A program made the position numbers and the translations under genes. Of a stretch of DNA of 64,000 nucleotides, positions 45,763 to 53,995 are shown piece after piece. The notes under the pieces are model-generated. The model worked only from the letters and a program-made list of their open reading frames with translations, was not told the origin of the DNA and made no database searches. The stretch comes from Lysobacter sp. Its GTDB lineage: Bacteria; Pseudomonadota; Gammaproteobacteria; Xanthomonadales; Xanthomonadaceae. Where the stretch lies: contig SSGH01000010.1 in NCBI GenBank assembly GCA_008015835.1, forward strand, positions 124,001 to 188,000, given 5' to 3'. How positions within the stretch are numbered: position 1 is the first letter of the stretch; the number at the start of each line of letters is the position of its first letter.

Positions 45763-46997
45763 GTGGTAAGCCGAAGATCAGTACTTATGCAAATCTGCAG
45801 ACACTCGCGAGAAAGCTGCGAGACGATCTCGGCGGAGTAGAGCTTCTCCTGCTTTATGCCTTCAATCGTACCGGCAAGACGCGACTTTCGATGGAGTTCA
45901 AGGGCGACGGCAGGCGCAAAACCAGAAAGAATCCGAATGGCATCGCGGACACTCTCTACTTCAACGCCTACACCGAAGATCTCTTCACTTGGGATAACGA
46001 TCTAGAAAACGATGCCGTGCGTGGCCTCAAAATCAATCAGGCATCTCGTTTTTTCGATGGCTTCAAGAACGAGCCGTTGGAGCCAGCCATTTATGAATAC
46101 CTGAATCGCTATACCGACCTTGACTTCGATTTCACATTTGAGGAAGTGCGGCTAGGCGATGAATCATTTTCCAGGCCTGTATTCGTCAGCTTCCGCAAAG
46201 GTGAAGAGTCGCATATCAAGATTTCGCGCGGCGAGCAGAATATATTCATCTGGTGCGTCTTCATGGCCATCTGCGAGCAGGTGTTGAAATATCCTGAGGT
46301 TTATCCTTCGATCAGGCACGTCTACATCGATGACCCGATTTCATCGCTGGACGACAACAACGCCATCTCCGTCGCTTGCGATCTCGCCAAACTGTTGCGC
46401 CGGGCCGCAAGCCGTAAAGACCAGAAAGGCGCTCCTGCGCCCATCAAGATTGTTTTCTCTACCCATCACGCCCTGTTCTTCAACGTGATGTGCAACGAGA
46501 TTGGCAGATCGAAAGAGGATGAGCCGAAAGTGCATCACAAGCGCTACTTCCTGCATCGCCCGAGCGGTGATGCCACCTACACGCTCCGCAGCATGACCGA
46601 GGACACGCCGTTCTTCCACCACGTTGCATCCTTGTCCGAACTGCAACTGGCCGCCGCCCCCGGAACCGGCAAGCTCTACACCTTCCACTTCAACGCCTTG
46701 CGCAGCATCATGGAGAAAACCGCATCCTTCTTTGGGCACGAAGACATTTCCTTCTGCCTCAAGGCGTTGAGCAGCGAAGAAGACAGGGCGCTCTACAACC
46801 GCGCGCTCAACCTGCTCAGCCACGGCAAGTACGCCATCCATGAGCCGACCGAAATGGGCGAGGACAACAAGGCGCTGTTCCGGCGGATGCTGGAAGAATT
46901 CACTACCAAGTTCCAGTTCGCCTTGCCGGATATTCTTGAAGCACCACCGGCCGTGGCGCCCGCCACAAAAGCCGCTGCGCCTGACCCGACACCATGA
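45759..46997 (+). CDS. prrC: PrrC-like anticodon nuclease / ABC-type ATPase
   Basis: A 412-residue protein resembling PrrC (396 residues in E. coli), the tRNA-Lys anticodon nuclease kept silent by a type I restriction complex. The ABC ATPase motifs are present: Walker A FNRTGKT at 35-41, signature ISRGEQN at 155-161, Walker B plus D-loop VYIDDPISSLDDNN from 188, and H-loop STHH at 234-237. The C-terminal nuclease triad fits the R-x3-E...H pattern of PrrC: Arg315 and Glu319 in LRSIMEK, and His355 in NLLSHG. No RloC zinc-hook coiled coil. The Walker A carries Arg at residue 37. It follows hsdS with a four-base overlap and overlaps rhuM, consistent with stoichiometric coupling to the restriction genes. 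The tRNA target is unverified. Confidence 0.85.
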   Translation: MSGKPKISTYANLQTLARKLRDDLGGVELLLLYAFNRTGKTRLSMEFKGDGRRKTRKNPNGIADTLYFNAYTEDLFTWDNDLENDAVRGLKINQASRFFDGFKNEPLEPAIYEYLNRYTDLDFDFTFEEVRLGDESFSRPVFVSFRKGEESHIKISRGEQNIFIWCVFMAICEQVLKYPEVYPSIRHVYIDDPISSLDDNNAISVACDLAKLLRRAASRKDQKGAPAPIKIVFSTHHALFFNVMCNEIGRSKEDEPKVHHKRYFLHRPSGDATYTLRSMTEDTPFFHHVASLSELQLAAAPGTGKLYTFHFNALRSIMEKTASFFGHEDISFCLKALSSEEDRALYNRALNLLSHGKYAIHEPTEMGEDNKALFRRMLEEFTTKFQFALPDILEAPPAVAPATKAAAPDPTP

Positions 46998-48004
46998 ACG
47001 ATCTGATTCTTTACACCACTGAAGACGGCCGCAGCCAGATCAAGCTGCGTGCGCAGGAGCAGACCGTCTGGCTGACGCAGTTGGAGATGGCGGACCTCTT
47101 CGACACCTCGAAACAGAACATCTCCCTGCACCTGAAGAACGTCTTCGAGGACGGGGAGCTAGACCCGGCGGCAACTGTCAAGGAATCCTTGACAGTTCAA
47201 ACCGAGGGTAGCCGCGAGGTGCAGCGCACCGTCACGCTCTACAACCTGGACGCCATTCTGGCCGTGGGCTATCGCGTGCGCTCGCCGCGCGGGGTGCAGT
47301 TCCGCCGCTGGGCCTCCACCGTCCTGAAGGAGTACCTGACCAAGGGCTTCGCGATGGACGACGAGCGGCTGAGGAACCCGGATGGCCGCCCGGATTACTT
47401 CGACGAGATGCTGGCGCGCATCCGGGATATCCGGGCCTCGGAAAAGCGCTTCTATCAGAAAGTACGCGATCTCTTCGCGCTCTCCAGCGATTACGACAAG
47501 ACCGACAAGGCCACGCAGGCCTTCTTCGCCACCGTGCAGAACCTGCTGATCTTTGCGGTGACGCAGCAGACCGCCGCCGAACTCATCACCGCACGGGCGA
47601 ATCCCGCCGACCCGCATTTCGGCCTGCTGGCCTGGAAAGGCGATAAGGTGCGCAAGGCGGATATCCTCGTTGCCAAGAACTACCTGACCGAGGACGAAAT
47701 CGATACCCTGAACCGGCTGGTGGTCATCTTCCTGGAAACCGCCGAACTGCGGGCCAAGAGCAAGCAGGAGACGCGCATGGCCTTCTGGAAGCAGAACGTG
47801 GATCGGATCATCACCTCTAACGGCTTCCCGCTGCTGACCCACGCCGGTTCCGTGAGCCACGAGCAGATGGAAGCGCGCACGGACGCGCTTTACCGCCAGT
47901 TCGACCAGGACCGCAAACGGCAGGAGGCCATCGAGGCCGACCGGCAGGATGACGCCGAGCTCAACGCGCTGGAAGCCAAACTCAAACGACGCCCGAAACA
48001 ATGA
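46994..48004 (+). CDS. rhuM: RhuM family protein embedded in type I RM operon
   Basis: A 336-residue protein of the Virulence_RhuM family. The N-terminal half carries the KilA-N/Fic-adjacent-like segment VWLTQLEMADLFDTSKQNISLHLKNVFEDGEL, followed by VTLYNLDAILAVGYRVRSPRGVQFRRWA, the family core. RhuM proteins are found in pathogenicity and mobile islands and often beside type I or III RM genes; their molecular role is not settled, and a DNA-binding function has been suggested because of the helix-turn-helix-like N-terminus. The coding region overlaps prrC at its start and hsdM at its end, so it is coupled on both sides. Confidence 0.9.
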   Translation: MNDLILYTTEDGRSQIKLRAQEQTVWLTQLEMADLFDTSKQNISLHLKNVFEDGELDPAATVKESLTVQTEGSREVQRTVTLYNLDAILAVGYRVRSPRGVQFRRWASTVLKEYLTKGFAMDDERLRNPDGRPDYFDEMLARIRDIRASEKRFYQKVRDLFALSSDYDKTDKATQAFFATVQNLLIFAVTQQTAAELITARANPADPHFGLLAWKGDKVRKADILVAKNYLTEDEIDTLNRLVVIFLETAELRAKSKQETRMAFWKQNVDRIITSNGFPLLTHAGSVSHEQMEARTDALYRQFDQDRKRQEAIEADRQDDAELNALEAKLKRRPKQ

Positions 48005-49638
48005 CCGAACAAAAACAAAAGCAACTGGGCAACACGCTCTGGAGCATCGCCGACCAACTGCGCGGGGCGATGGATGCGGACGACTTCCGCGACTACATGC
48101 TGTCCTTCCTCTTTTTGCGTTATCTCTCGGACAATTACGAGAAGGCGGCGAAGAAGGAGTTGGGGCGCGATTACCCGAATGTAGGCGGCGACACTCGCAA
48201 GGTGCCTCTGGCGCTCTGGTATGCGAACAACGTGGACGATATCCCAGCGTTCGAGAAGCAAATGCGGCGCAAAGTGCATTACGTCATCCAGCCCGCGCAT
48301 CTGTGGAACAGCATCGCCAACATGGCGCGCACGCAGAACGGGGATCTGCTGAACACGCTGCAAACGGGCTTCAAATACATTGAGACGGAATCCTTCGAGA
48401 GCACCTTCCAGGGCCTGTTCTCCGAGATCGATCTGAGTTCGCCCAAGCTGGGCAAGACCTACCCCGATCGCAACGCCAAGCTCTGCACCATCATTCAGAA
48501 AATCGCCGAAGGACTGACGGAGTTCTCGACCGACATCGATGCGCTGGGCGATGCTTACGAGTATCTGATCGGCCAGTTCGCCGCCGGATCCGGCAAGAAA
48601 GCAGGCGAGTTCTACACCCCGCAGCAGATTTCCGACATCCTCTCTGCCATCGTCACGCTGGACAGCCAGGAACCGAAGACCGGCACCAAGAAGCGATTGG
48701 ACAGCGTGATGGATTTCGCCTGCGGTTCCGGCTCCCTGCTGCTCAACGTGCGCAAGAGGGTGAACAAGGCCGGCGGTACCATCGGCAAGATTTACGGCCA
48801 GGAAAAAAACATCACGACCTACAACCTCGCGCGCATGAACATGCTGTTGCACGGGGTGAAGGACACGGAGTTCGAGATATTCCATGGCGACACCCTGGTC
48901 AACGAGTGGGACATGATGCGGGAGCGGAATCCGGCCAAGAAGCCGAGCTTCGACGCGATCGTCGCCAACCCACCCTTCAGCTATCGCTGGGAACCGACCG
49001 ACGCGCTGGCCGATGATGTGCGCTTCAAGAGCCACGGCCTCGCGCCGAAATCCGCCGCCGACTTCGCCTTCCTGCTGCACGGCTTTCACTACCTCAAAGA
49101 TGAGGGCGTGATGGCGATCATCCTGCCGCATGGCGTGCTGTTCCGTGGCGGCGCCGAGGAACGCATCCGCACCAAGCTTCTCAAGGACGGCCACATCGAC
49201 ACCGTGATCGGTTTGCCAGCGAACTTGTTCTACTCCACCGGCATCCCCGTTTGCATCCTCGTGCTCAAGAAGTGCAAAAAACCAGACGATGTGCTTTTCA
49301 TCAACGCCGCCGAGCATTTCGAAAAAGGCAAGCGCCAGAACCAGCTCAAATCCGAGCACATTTCCAAGATCATCGAAACCTACCAACACCGCACCGAAAC
49401 GCCTCGCTACTCACGCTGCGTGGAGATGGATGAGATCGTGAAGAACGATTTCAACCTCAATATTTCCCGATATATCAGCACGGCAGTAGGGGAAGAAGAG
49501 ATCGATCTGAAGGCGACGAACGCCAGACTGGTGGAGATCGAGAAGTCTGTGGCCGCCGCAACGGCCAAGCACAATGCGTTTTTGAAGGAACTAGGTCTGC
49601 CCGAGTTGCCGTACGGCTCAAAAAAAAGTCCGCCCTGA
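48001..49638 (+). CDS. hsdM: Type I DNA methyltransferase (M subunit)
   Basis: A 545-residue N6-adenine methyltransferase. SAM motif I DFACGSGSL at 238-246 and catalytic motif IV NPPF at 323-326 are intact. AGEFYTP at 201-207 is the helical region used for contact with HsdS. The N-terminal HsdM_N segment (LWSIADQLRGAMDADDFRDYMLSFLFLRYLSD) is standard. It modifies adenines in the site read by HsdS and, with HsdR, forms the restriction complex. It is the last hsd gene, which is unusual: hsdM commonly precedes hsdS. The start overlaps rhuM by four bases. Confidence 0.95.
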   Translation: MTEQKQKQLGNTLWSIADQLRGAMDADDFRDYMLSFLFLRYLSDNYEKAAKKELGRDYPNVGGDTRKVPLALWYANNVDDIPAFEKQMRRKVHYVIQPAHLWNSIANMARTQNGDLLNTLQTGFKYIETESFESTFQGLFSEIDLSSPKLGKTYPDRNAKLCTIIQKIAEGLTEFSTDIDALGDAYEYLIGQFAAGSGKKAGEFYTPQQISDILSAIVTLDSQEPKTGTKKRLDSVMDFACGSGSLLLNVRKRVNKAGGTIGKIYGQEKNITTYNLARMNMLLHGVKDTEFEIFHGDTLVNEWDMMRERNPAKKPSFDAIVANPPFSYRWEPTDALADDVRFKSHGLAPKSAADFAFLLHGFHYLKDEGVMAIILPHGVLFRGGAEERIRTKLLKDGHIDTVIGLPANLFYSTGIPVCILVLKKCKKPDDVLFINAAEHFEKGKRQNQLKSEHISKIIETYQHRTETPRYSRCVEMDEIVKNDFNLNISRYISTAVGEEEIDLKATNARLVEIEKSVAAATAKHNAFLKELGLPELPYGSKKSPP

Positions 49639-49721
49639 ACATTCGACAGAGCAATGCGGCCCCTTGCCCAAACTTCGCGGATCGGCCATCATGCATCGCA
49701 ATTGCAACGCAGGGCCCATTC

Positions 49722-49997
49722 ATGAAAACCGCCACGATTCCCTCGCTACGCGTCGATCCGGCCCTGCGTCAGGCTGCGGAAGAGGTGTTGGAGGAAGGGG
49801 AAACGCTGTCCGCGTTCGTCGAGGCTTCGGTGCGGGCGCAGATTGAGCGGCGTAAAGCGCAGGAAGCGTTCGTCGCTCGTGGGTTGGCGTCGCGTACGAA
49901 CGCGCAGACGACCGGGCGTTATGTGCCGGCCGAGCGCGTGGTGGCCGGTTTAGAAAAGCGTCTCGCGCGGGCGAAAGCGCGGCGTAAGACGCCGTGA
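49722..49997 (+). CDS. ParD/YacA-like antitoxin
   Basis: A 91-residue protein with an N-terminal ribbon-helix-helix-like segment (TIPSLRVDPALRQAAEEVLEEGETLSAFVEASVRAQIERRKA) followed by a helical Arg/Lys-rich tail. This pattern matches ParD/YacA-type antitoxins, whose N-terminal domain binds the operator and C-terminal tail wraps the toxin. It overlaps the ParE-type gene by four bases (GTGA at 49994-49997). It lies 83 bases after hsdM, so it may be cotranscribed with the restriction genes or have its own promoter in that gap. Confidence 0.8.
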   Translation: MKTATIPSLRVDPALRQAAEEVLEEGETLSAFVEASVRAQIERRKAQEAFVARGLASRTNAQTTGRYVPAERVVAGLEKRLARAKARRKTP

Positions 49998-50302
49998 CGT
50001 TTCGGGTTCGCTTCACCGAAGCGGCCCAAGAAGACTTGGAGCGGCTTTACGATTTTCTGCTCGACCGCGCCGACGGCGATTGGTCGGTGGCCGAGCGCGC
50101 ACTCGATGCGATCCGCGATGGGTTATCGCTGCTGGAGCATTCGCCTTTCAGTTGCCGAAAAGCGAGTGCGCACGATGCGTTTCTGCGTGAACTGATCGTG
50201 TCGTTTGGTGCGGCCGGCTATGTCGCGTTGTTCGAGATCGAGAGCGCGGACACGGTGACGGTGCTGGCGGTTCGGCATCAGCGCGAAGACGATTTCCACT
50301 AG
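49994..50302 (+). CDS. ParE/RelE-superfamily toxin
   Basis: A 102-residue toxin-like protein of the ParE/RelE fold: VRFTEAAQEDLERLYDFLLD, a central helical region, and the C-terminal strand LFEIESADTVTVLAVRHQRED, a standard ParE ending (V-x-x-V-x-H-x-R). Such toxins poison gyrase (ParE) or cut mRNA (RelE); ParE is suggested by the antitoxin type but not proved. The start is GTG overlapping the antitoxin gene. It closes the island: hairpin repeats begin about 80 bases later. Confidence 0.82.
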   Translation: MTFRVRFTEAAQEDLERLYDFLLDRADGDWSVAERALDAIRDGLSLLEHSPFSCRKASAHDAFLRELIVSFGAAGYVALFEIESADTVTVLAVRHQREDDFH

Positions 50303-50383
50303 GGCCTTAAGCGAGCGGCCGTCTTTCGGCAACCGATTGTGTTGTGTTCGGATGCGATTCCCGAATAGCGTGCTTGGAACAGC

Positions 50384-50520
50384 GCCCCTCATCCGGCCTT
50401 CGGCCACCTTCTCCCCGCGTGCGGGGAGAAGGCAGGCAACAGACCTTGGCGAGTGCGTTGCTTTATTCCTTCTCCCCGCATGGCGGGGAGAAGGTGTCGC
50501 GTAGCGACGGATGAGGGGCC
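50384..50520. repeat. CCCCTCATCC...GGATGAGGGG element, right flank of defence island
   Basis: About 137 bases with terminal inverted repeats (GCGCCCCTCATCCGG at the left, CGGATGAGGGGCC at the right) and two internal hairpins of CCTTCTCCCCGC / GCGGGGAGAAGG. It is the same family as the left-flank cluster at 41074-41321. The complete terminal inverted repeats suggest a small non-autonomous mobile unit. Confidence 0.88.
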
Positions 50521-50810
50521 GGTTGTCGCTCTCTTTTTTCGCATCGCGAGTACGGCGACACGATACACAATGCATTCGCTATCGATCGCATCGGGTATCG
50601 CGCATCAAGAATCTCCTATCGAGAATTGCGCATCGAGGAAAGAGGTCCATGCATCACGCATCGGGTATTGGGCATCGACAGCCGCAGGCTTCGCATCGCC
50701 CACCCACGAAGGCAGACCCATGACTTCCGTCCGCAGCCGCGCATGACTTCCGCACCATGGCGCAGGACGTACGTGCGCGTAGCGTCTCCGTAGTTTTCGG
50801 GGAGGCGATC
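50521..50810. other. Leader region of the fusion-hydrolase gene with 20-bp direct repeats
   Basis: 290 bases with no supported gene. Two near-identical 20-base direct repeats (CGCATCGGGTATCGCGCATC at 50587-50606 and its variant at 50657-50676, two mismatches). A ribosome-binding GGGGAGG lies a few bases before ATG 50811. Confidence 0.6.
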
Positions 50811-53291
50811 ATGTCCAGTGCGATAGCGCGCTTGTTGCGCATGTGTGTATTGAGTACGGCGGTGGCGATGCCGTTGGGATGGGCGGGTATTGCGTCGGCG
50901 CAGGCGGCGGAGCCGTTGCCGCGGCGCGCGGCGTTGGGTGTGCAGTTGGCGAATGCGCCGGAAGGGCCGGGCGTGCAGGTGCAGGGCGTGTTGCCGGGCA
51001 GTACGGCGTTGGCGGTGGGCGTGCAGGCGGGCGATCGGTTGTTGGCGTTGAACGATGCGCCGGTGGCGTCGATCGCGGAGGTCTTGGCGTGGTTGGCGAA
51101 CAGTCGCGCGGGTGCGCCGATCGCGGTGAAGGTGCGGCGCGGCGCGCAGGACATCGTGCTGCGCGGCACGATGGGCGAACGCGCGCGCGACCCCGGCGGA
51201 CCGGGGTATCGCGTGGAATATGGCGAAGTCGCGATCGACGGTGCGCGGTTGCGCACGATGCTTTCGGTGCCCACGTCGCCGTCGCCGAGCGGGAAGTATC
51301 CGGTGCTGTTCTACGTGCAGGGCGTGGCGCTGAGCACGATGGACACCGTATTGGCCGAGCCGCATCCGTATTCGCGCTTTCTGCAGCCGTTCGCGCAGGC
51401 CGGTTACATCACCTATCGCGTGGACAAACCCGGCGTGGGCGACAGCGAAGGCGGGCCGGGCACGTCGGTGGATTTCCTGCGCGAATACGACGGCTATCGC
51501 GCGGCGTTGAAAGCGCTGCTGACGCGCAAGGACGTGGACGCATCGCGTGTGTTCGTGTTCGGGCACAGCATGGGCGGCGTGTGGGGGCCGATGTTGGCGG
51601 GCGAATTCAAACTGCGCGGCTTGGCGGTGTACGGCACGGCTTACCAAGGATGGTACGACTACGAACAAGAGAACGCGCGCAGACAGTACAAGCTGGCGGG
51701 GATCGAGGGCGCGACGCTGGAGTCCGCGGTGGCGCAGAAGGCGCGCATTTCGCACTTGTTCTTCAACGAAAAGCGCACGCCCGAGCAGATTCGCGCGGAC
51801 TACCCCGAGCTCAGCGACGCGATGGACGAGATGTTCCAAGGCGGCGTGTATTTCGGACGCGCGTTGCCGTTTTGGCATCAGTTGAACGCGATCGACATGG
51901 CCGCGATGTGGGCGAAGGCCGACACCGCGGTGCTGGCGATGCACGGCGCGGGCGATTACGTGTCGAGCGGCGCGGATCATCGCGCGATCGCCGAGCGCGT
52001 GAATGCTGTGCGGCCGGGTACCGCGCGTGCGGTGGAAGTGACGAACGCCGATCACGGCATGATGGCGTTCGCCAACGAACGCGCGGCGTTCGCGGGTTTC
52101 GGCAAACCCGGCGCGCTGTACAGCGAAACCGTCGCGGTAGCGTTGGACGCGTGGTTGGCGCCGATGACGGGCCTGCGCGCGTTCCCCGCGACGGACGATA
52201 CCGCGCGCCGATTGCCCGACGGTGCGGGCAAGGGCCGCACGATGGACATCGCGCAGGGCGATGCCGACGGCGACGGCGATTTGGATCTGTTCCTCGCCAA
52301 GGAATTCGAAGCGAACGTGCTGCTGCGCAACGACGGCGGACGCTACGCGCTGGCCGAAGGCGCGTTGCCGATCGGGCAGGAAGATTCCGAAGACGCGGTG
52401 CTCGCCGATTTCGACGGCGACGGCGATCTGGACGCGATCTTCCCCAGCGAAGACACCGCGAACAACGAGTACGTATTGAACGACGGACGTGGCGTGTTCG
52501 TCGCCAGCCCGCACCCGTTGCCGACGAAGACCGAATCCAACGCGGGCATCGCGGGCGATATCGACGGCGACGGCGATATCGACGCGATTCTCTCGCGGAA
52601 TGCTGGGCGCGAGCTGGTGTTGCTTAACGACGGCAAGGGCCGTTTCGAGGTCGCGAGCGCGGTGTGGATGCCGGAGGTGATCGACGTCACCCAGGATTTG
52701 AAGCTGGTGGACATCGACGGCGACCGCGACTTGGATTTGATCGCGGGCAACGAACCGGTGAAGGGCGGGCGCAATCGTCTCTACATCAACACCGGCAAGG
52801 CCTTCGTCGACGAAACCGATGCGCGCTTGCCCGCGCCGAGCGCGCCGGAAGAAACGCGCAAGGTGGCGTTCGGCGACGCGGACGGCGACGGCGATGCCGA
52901 CCTATTCTTCGCGAACGTGAATTTCCAAATGCCGGGTATCGCGCGCAGCCGCCTGCTGATCAACGACGGCGGACGCTTCCGCGACGAGACCGACACGCGT
53001 TTGCCGGCGCTGGCGCAGTCGGCGCTGGACGCGCAGTTCGAGGACGTCGACGGCGACCGCGATGCGGATCTGCTGCTCGGCACCATCGGCGCGGGTGCGC
53101 AGTGGCTGCGCAACGATGGTCGCGGCCGTTTCGAGCGTGCGACGGAGGCGTTCGGAAGCGTCGATCCGCAGCGCGCGGGGATCGCGATCGCGCTGTTGCG
53201 CACCGCGGAGGGCATGCTGCTGTACGAATCGGGTTTCGATCGCGGCGACCGGGTGTTGCGGCTCGCGAAAAGCGCGGACGGCGAGGGCTGA
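50811..53291 (+). CDS. Exported PDZ - alpha/beta hydrolase - VCBS/FG-GAP repeat fusion
   Basis: An 826-residue protein with an N-terminal signal peptide (to about residue 32, ASAQAAE). In order: a PDZ domain (about 40-125, LGVQLANAPEGPGVQVQGVLPGS then AGDRLLALNDAPV), an alpha/beta hydrolase (about 150-450) with nucleophile Ser253 in GHSMGG and His415 in NADHGMM, and from about 480 six Asp-rich calcium-loop repeats (DADGDGDLDLFL, DFDGDGDLDAIF, DIDGDGDIDAIL, DIDGDRDLDLIA, DADGDGDADLFF, DVDGDRDADLLL) typical of FG-GAP/VCBS beta-propellers. The ATG at 50811 follows GGGGAGG; the in-frame ATG at 50757 would add an unrelated leader. It ends before the doc toxin gene on the other strand. Substrate unknown; I do not know this exact domain combination. 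Confidence 0.88.
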   Translation: MSSAIARLLRMCVLSTAVAMPLGWAGIASAQAAEPLPRRAALGVQLANAPEGPGVQVQGVLPGSTALAVGVQAGDRLLALNDAPVASIAEVLAWLANSRAGAPIAVKVRRGAQDIVLRGTMGERARDPGGPGYRVEYGEVAIDGARLRTMLSVPTSPSPSGKYPVLFYVQGVALSTMDTVLAEPHPYSRFLQPFAQAGYITYRVDKPGVGDSEGGPGTSVDFLREYDGYRAALKALLTRKDVDASRVFVFGHSMGGVWGPMLAGEFKLRGLAVYGTAYQGWYDYEQENARRQYKLAGIEGATLESAVAQKARISHLFFNEKRTPEQIRADYPELSDAMDEMFQGGVYFGRALPFWHQLNAIDMAAMWAKADTAVLAMHGAGDYVSSGADHRAIAERVNAVRPGTARAVEVTNADHGMMAFANERAAFAGFGKPGALYSETVAVALDAWLAPMTGLRAFPATDDTARRLPDGAGKGRTMDIAQGDADGDGDLDLFLAKEFEANVLLRNDGGRYALAEGALPIGQEDSEDAVLADFDGDGDLDAIFPSEDTANNEYVLNDGRGVFVASPHPLPTKTESNAGIAGDIDGDGDIDAILSRNAGRELVLLNDGKGRFEVASAVWMPEVIDVTQDLKLVDIDGDRDLDLIAGNEPVKGGRNRLYINTGKAFVDETDARLPAPSAPEETRKVAFGDADGDGDADLFFANVNFQMPGIARSRLLINDGGRFRDETDTRLPALAQSALDAQFEDVDGDRDADLLLGTIGAGAQWLRNDGRGRFERATEAFGSVDPQRAGIAIALLRTAEGMLLYESGFDRGDRVLRLAKSADGEG

Positions 53292-53303
53292 GGCGTCCGC
53301 GGC

Positions 53304-53732
53304 TTACTTTTCGTAGACCGCCTGTGGTTCGTTCACGCGGGTCTCGCTCTTCAAGACCAGATGTTTGCGTAACCACTGCGCGAATTCGGCTTCGCCGAGG
53401 CTGCCTTCGGCGAGGCTGAGCATCGCGATGTATTTCTCTTCCTGCGACGCGACCAATTCGCTGTCGTTCAGCGCCAGGAAGACTCGGTAGCAGACGTGCG
53501 CGGTGCGTTTGTTGCCGTCGACGAAGGGATGGTTGCGCGCCAGGCCGAACGCGAGGCTGGCCGCGAGCGCGGCGATGTCCGGCGGCGGATCGCCGTACGC
53601 GAACGCCTGCTGCGGGCGGGCGAGGGCGGAGTCCAAGAGCGATTCGTCCCGCACGCCGCCGCCGCCGCCGTGCTCGGCGAGCTGGCGGTCGTGGATGGCG
53701 AGCGCGAGGGCTTTCGTGATCCAGACGATCAT
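53304..53732 (-). CDS. doc: Doc-type (Fic fold) toxin
   Basis: A 142-residue death-on-curing protein. The Fic/Doc active-site motif HPFVDGNKRTA (HxFxDGNKR) is intact, preceded by LARN and followed by a helical C-terminus. Doc phosphorylates elongation factor Tu and blocks translation in the phage P1 system; activity here is inferred from the motif. Its ATG (53732) lies seven bases downstream of the antitoxin stop, so the order is antitoxin-toxin in one transcript. It is convergent with the fusion-hydrolase gene (12-base gap). Confidence 0.9.
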   Translation of the reverse strand: MIVWITKALALAIHDRQLAEHGGGGGVRDESLLDSALARPQQAFAYGDPPPDIAALAASLAFGLARNHPFVDGNKRTAHVCYRVFLALNDSELVASQEEKYIAMLSLAEGSLGEAEFAQWLRKHLVLKSETRVNEPQAVYEK

Positions 53733-53739
53733 CGCCGCG

Positions 53740-53961
53740 TCACTGCGCTAGTTTGTGCAGGACTTGGCGATCCTCGCGCATCACCTGCTCGGCCACATCC
53801 ATCTGCGCGGCGAGTTCGGGATCGTAAGTGGTGAGCACGATGCCGCCCGGGGTTTCCAGGGCGTAGAGCTCGTCGCCTTTCTCCAGGCGGAGGCGCGCCA
53901 GCAGCTCCTTGGGGAGGATGACCCCGGCGGAGTTGCCGACGGTAGTGACTTTGAGTTTCAT
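53740..53961 (-). CDS. AbrB/MazE-type antitoxin paired with Doc
   Basis: A 73-residue swapped-hairpin AbrB-like protein: MKLKVTTVGNSAGVILPKELLARL is the DNA-binding module (VGNSxGVxLPKxxL). The C-terminal tail (DPELAAQMDVAEQVMREDRQVLHKLAQ) should neutralise the toxin. ATG 53961 gives the family start; the frame is open upstream but reads an unrelated leader. Immediately upstream stands a perfect palindrome in its promoter region (53980-53995), probably its own autoregulatory operator. Confidence 0.88.
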   Translation of the reverse strand: MKLKVTTVGNSAGVILPKELLARLRLEKGDELYALETPGGIVLTTYDPELAAQMDVAEQVMREDRQVLHKLAQ

Positions 53962-53979
53962 GACGGGCCGGATTTGAGT

Positions 53980-53995
53980 TATAACGAACGTTATA
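53980..53995. promoter_or_regulatory. Palindromic operator of the antitoxin-doc operon
   Basis: TATAACG-AA-CGTTATA, seven-base arms with a two-base spacer, 19 bases before the antitoxin ATG. It probably overlaps the minus-strand promoter and would be the AbrB-type antitoxin's binding site (inference). It is AT-rich in a GC-rich region. Confidence 0.75.

Noticed and set aside
41406-50302. Prophage or integrative element
   Set aside because: No integrase, tail, capsid or transfer gene and no attachment-site duplication was found; only restriction and toxin genes flanked by hairpin repeats.
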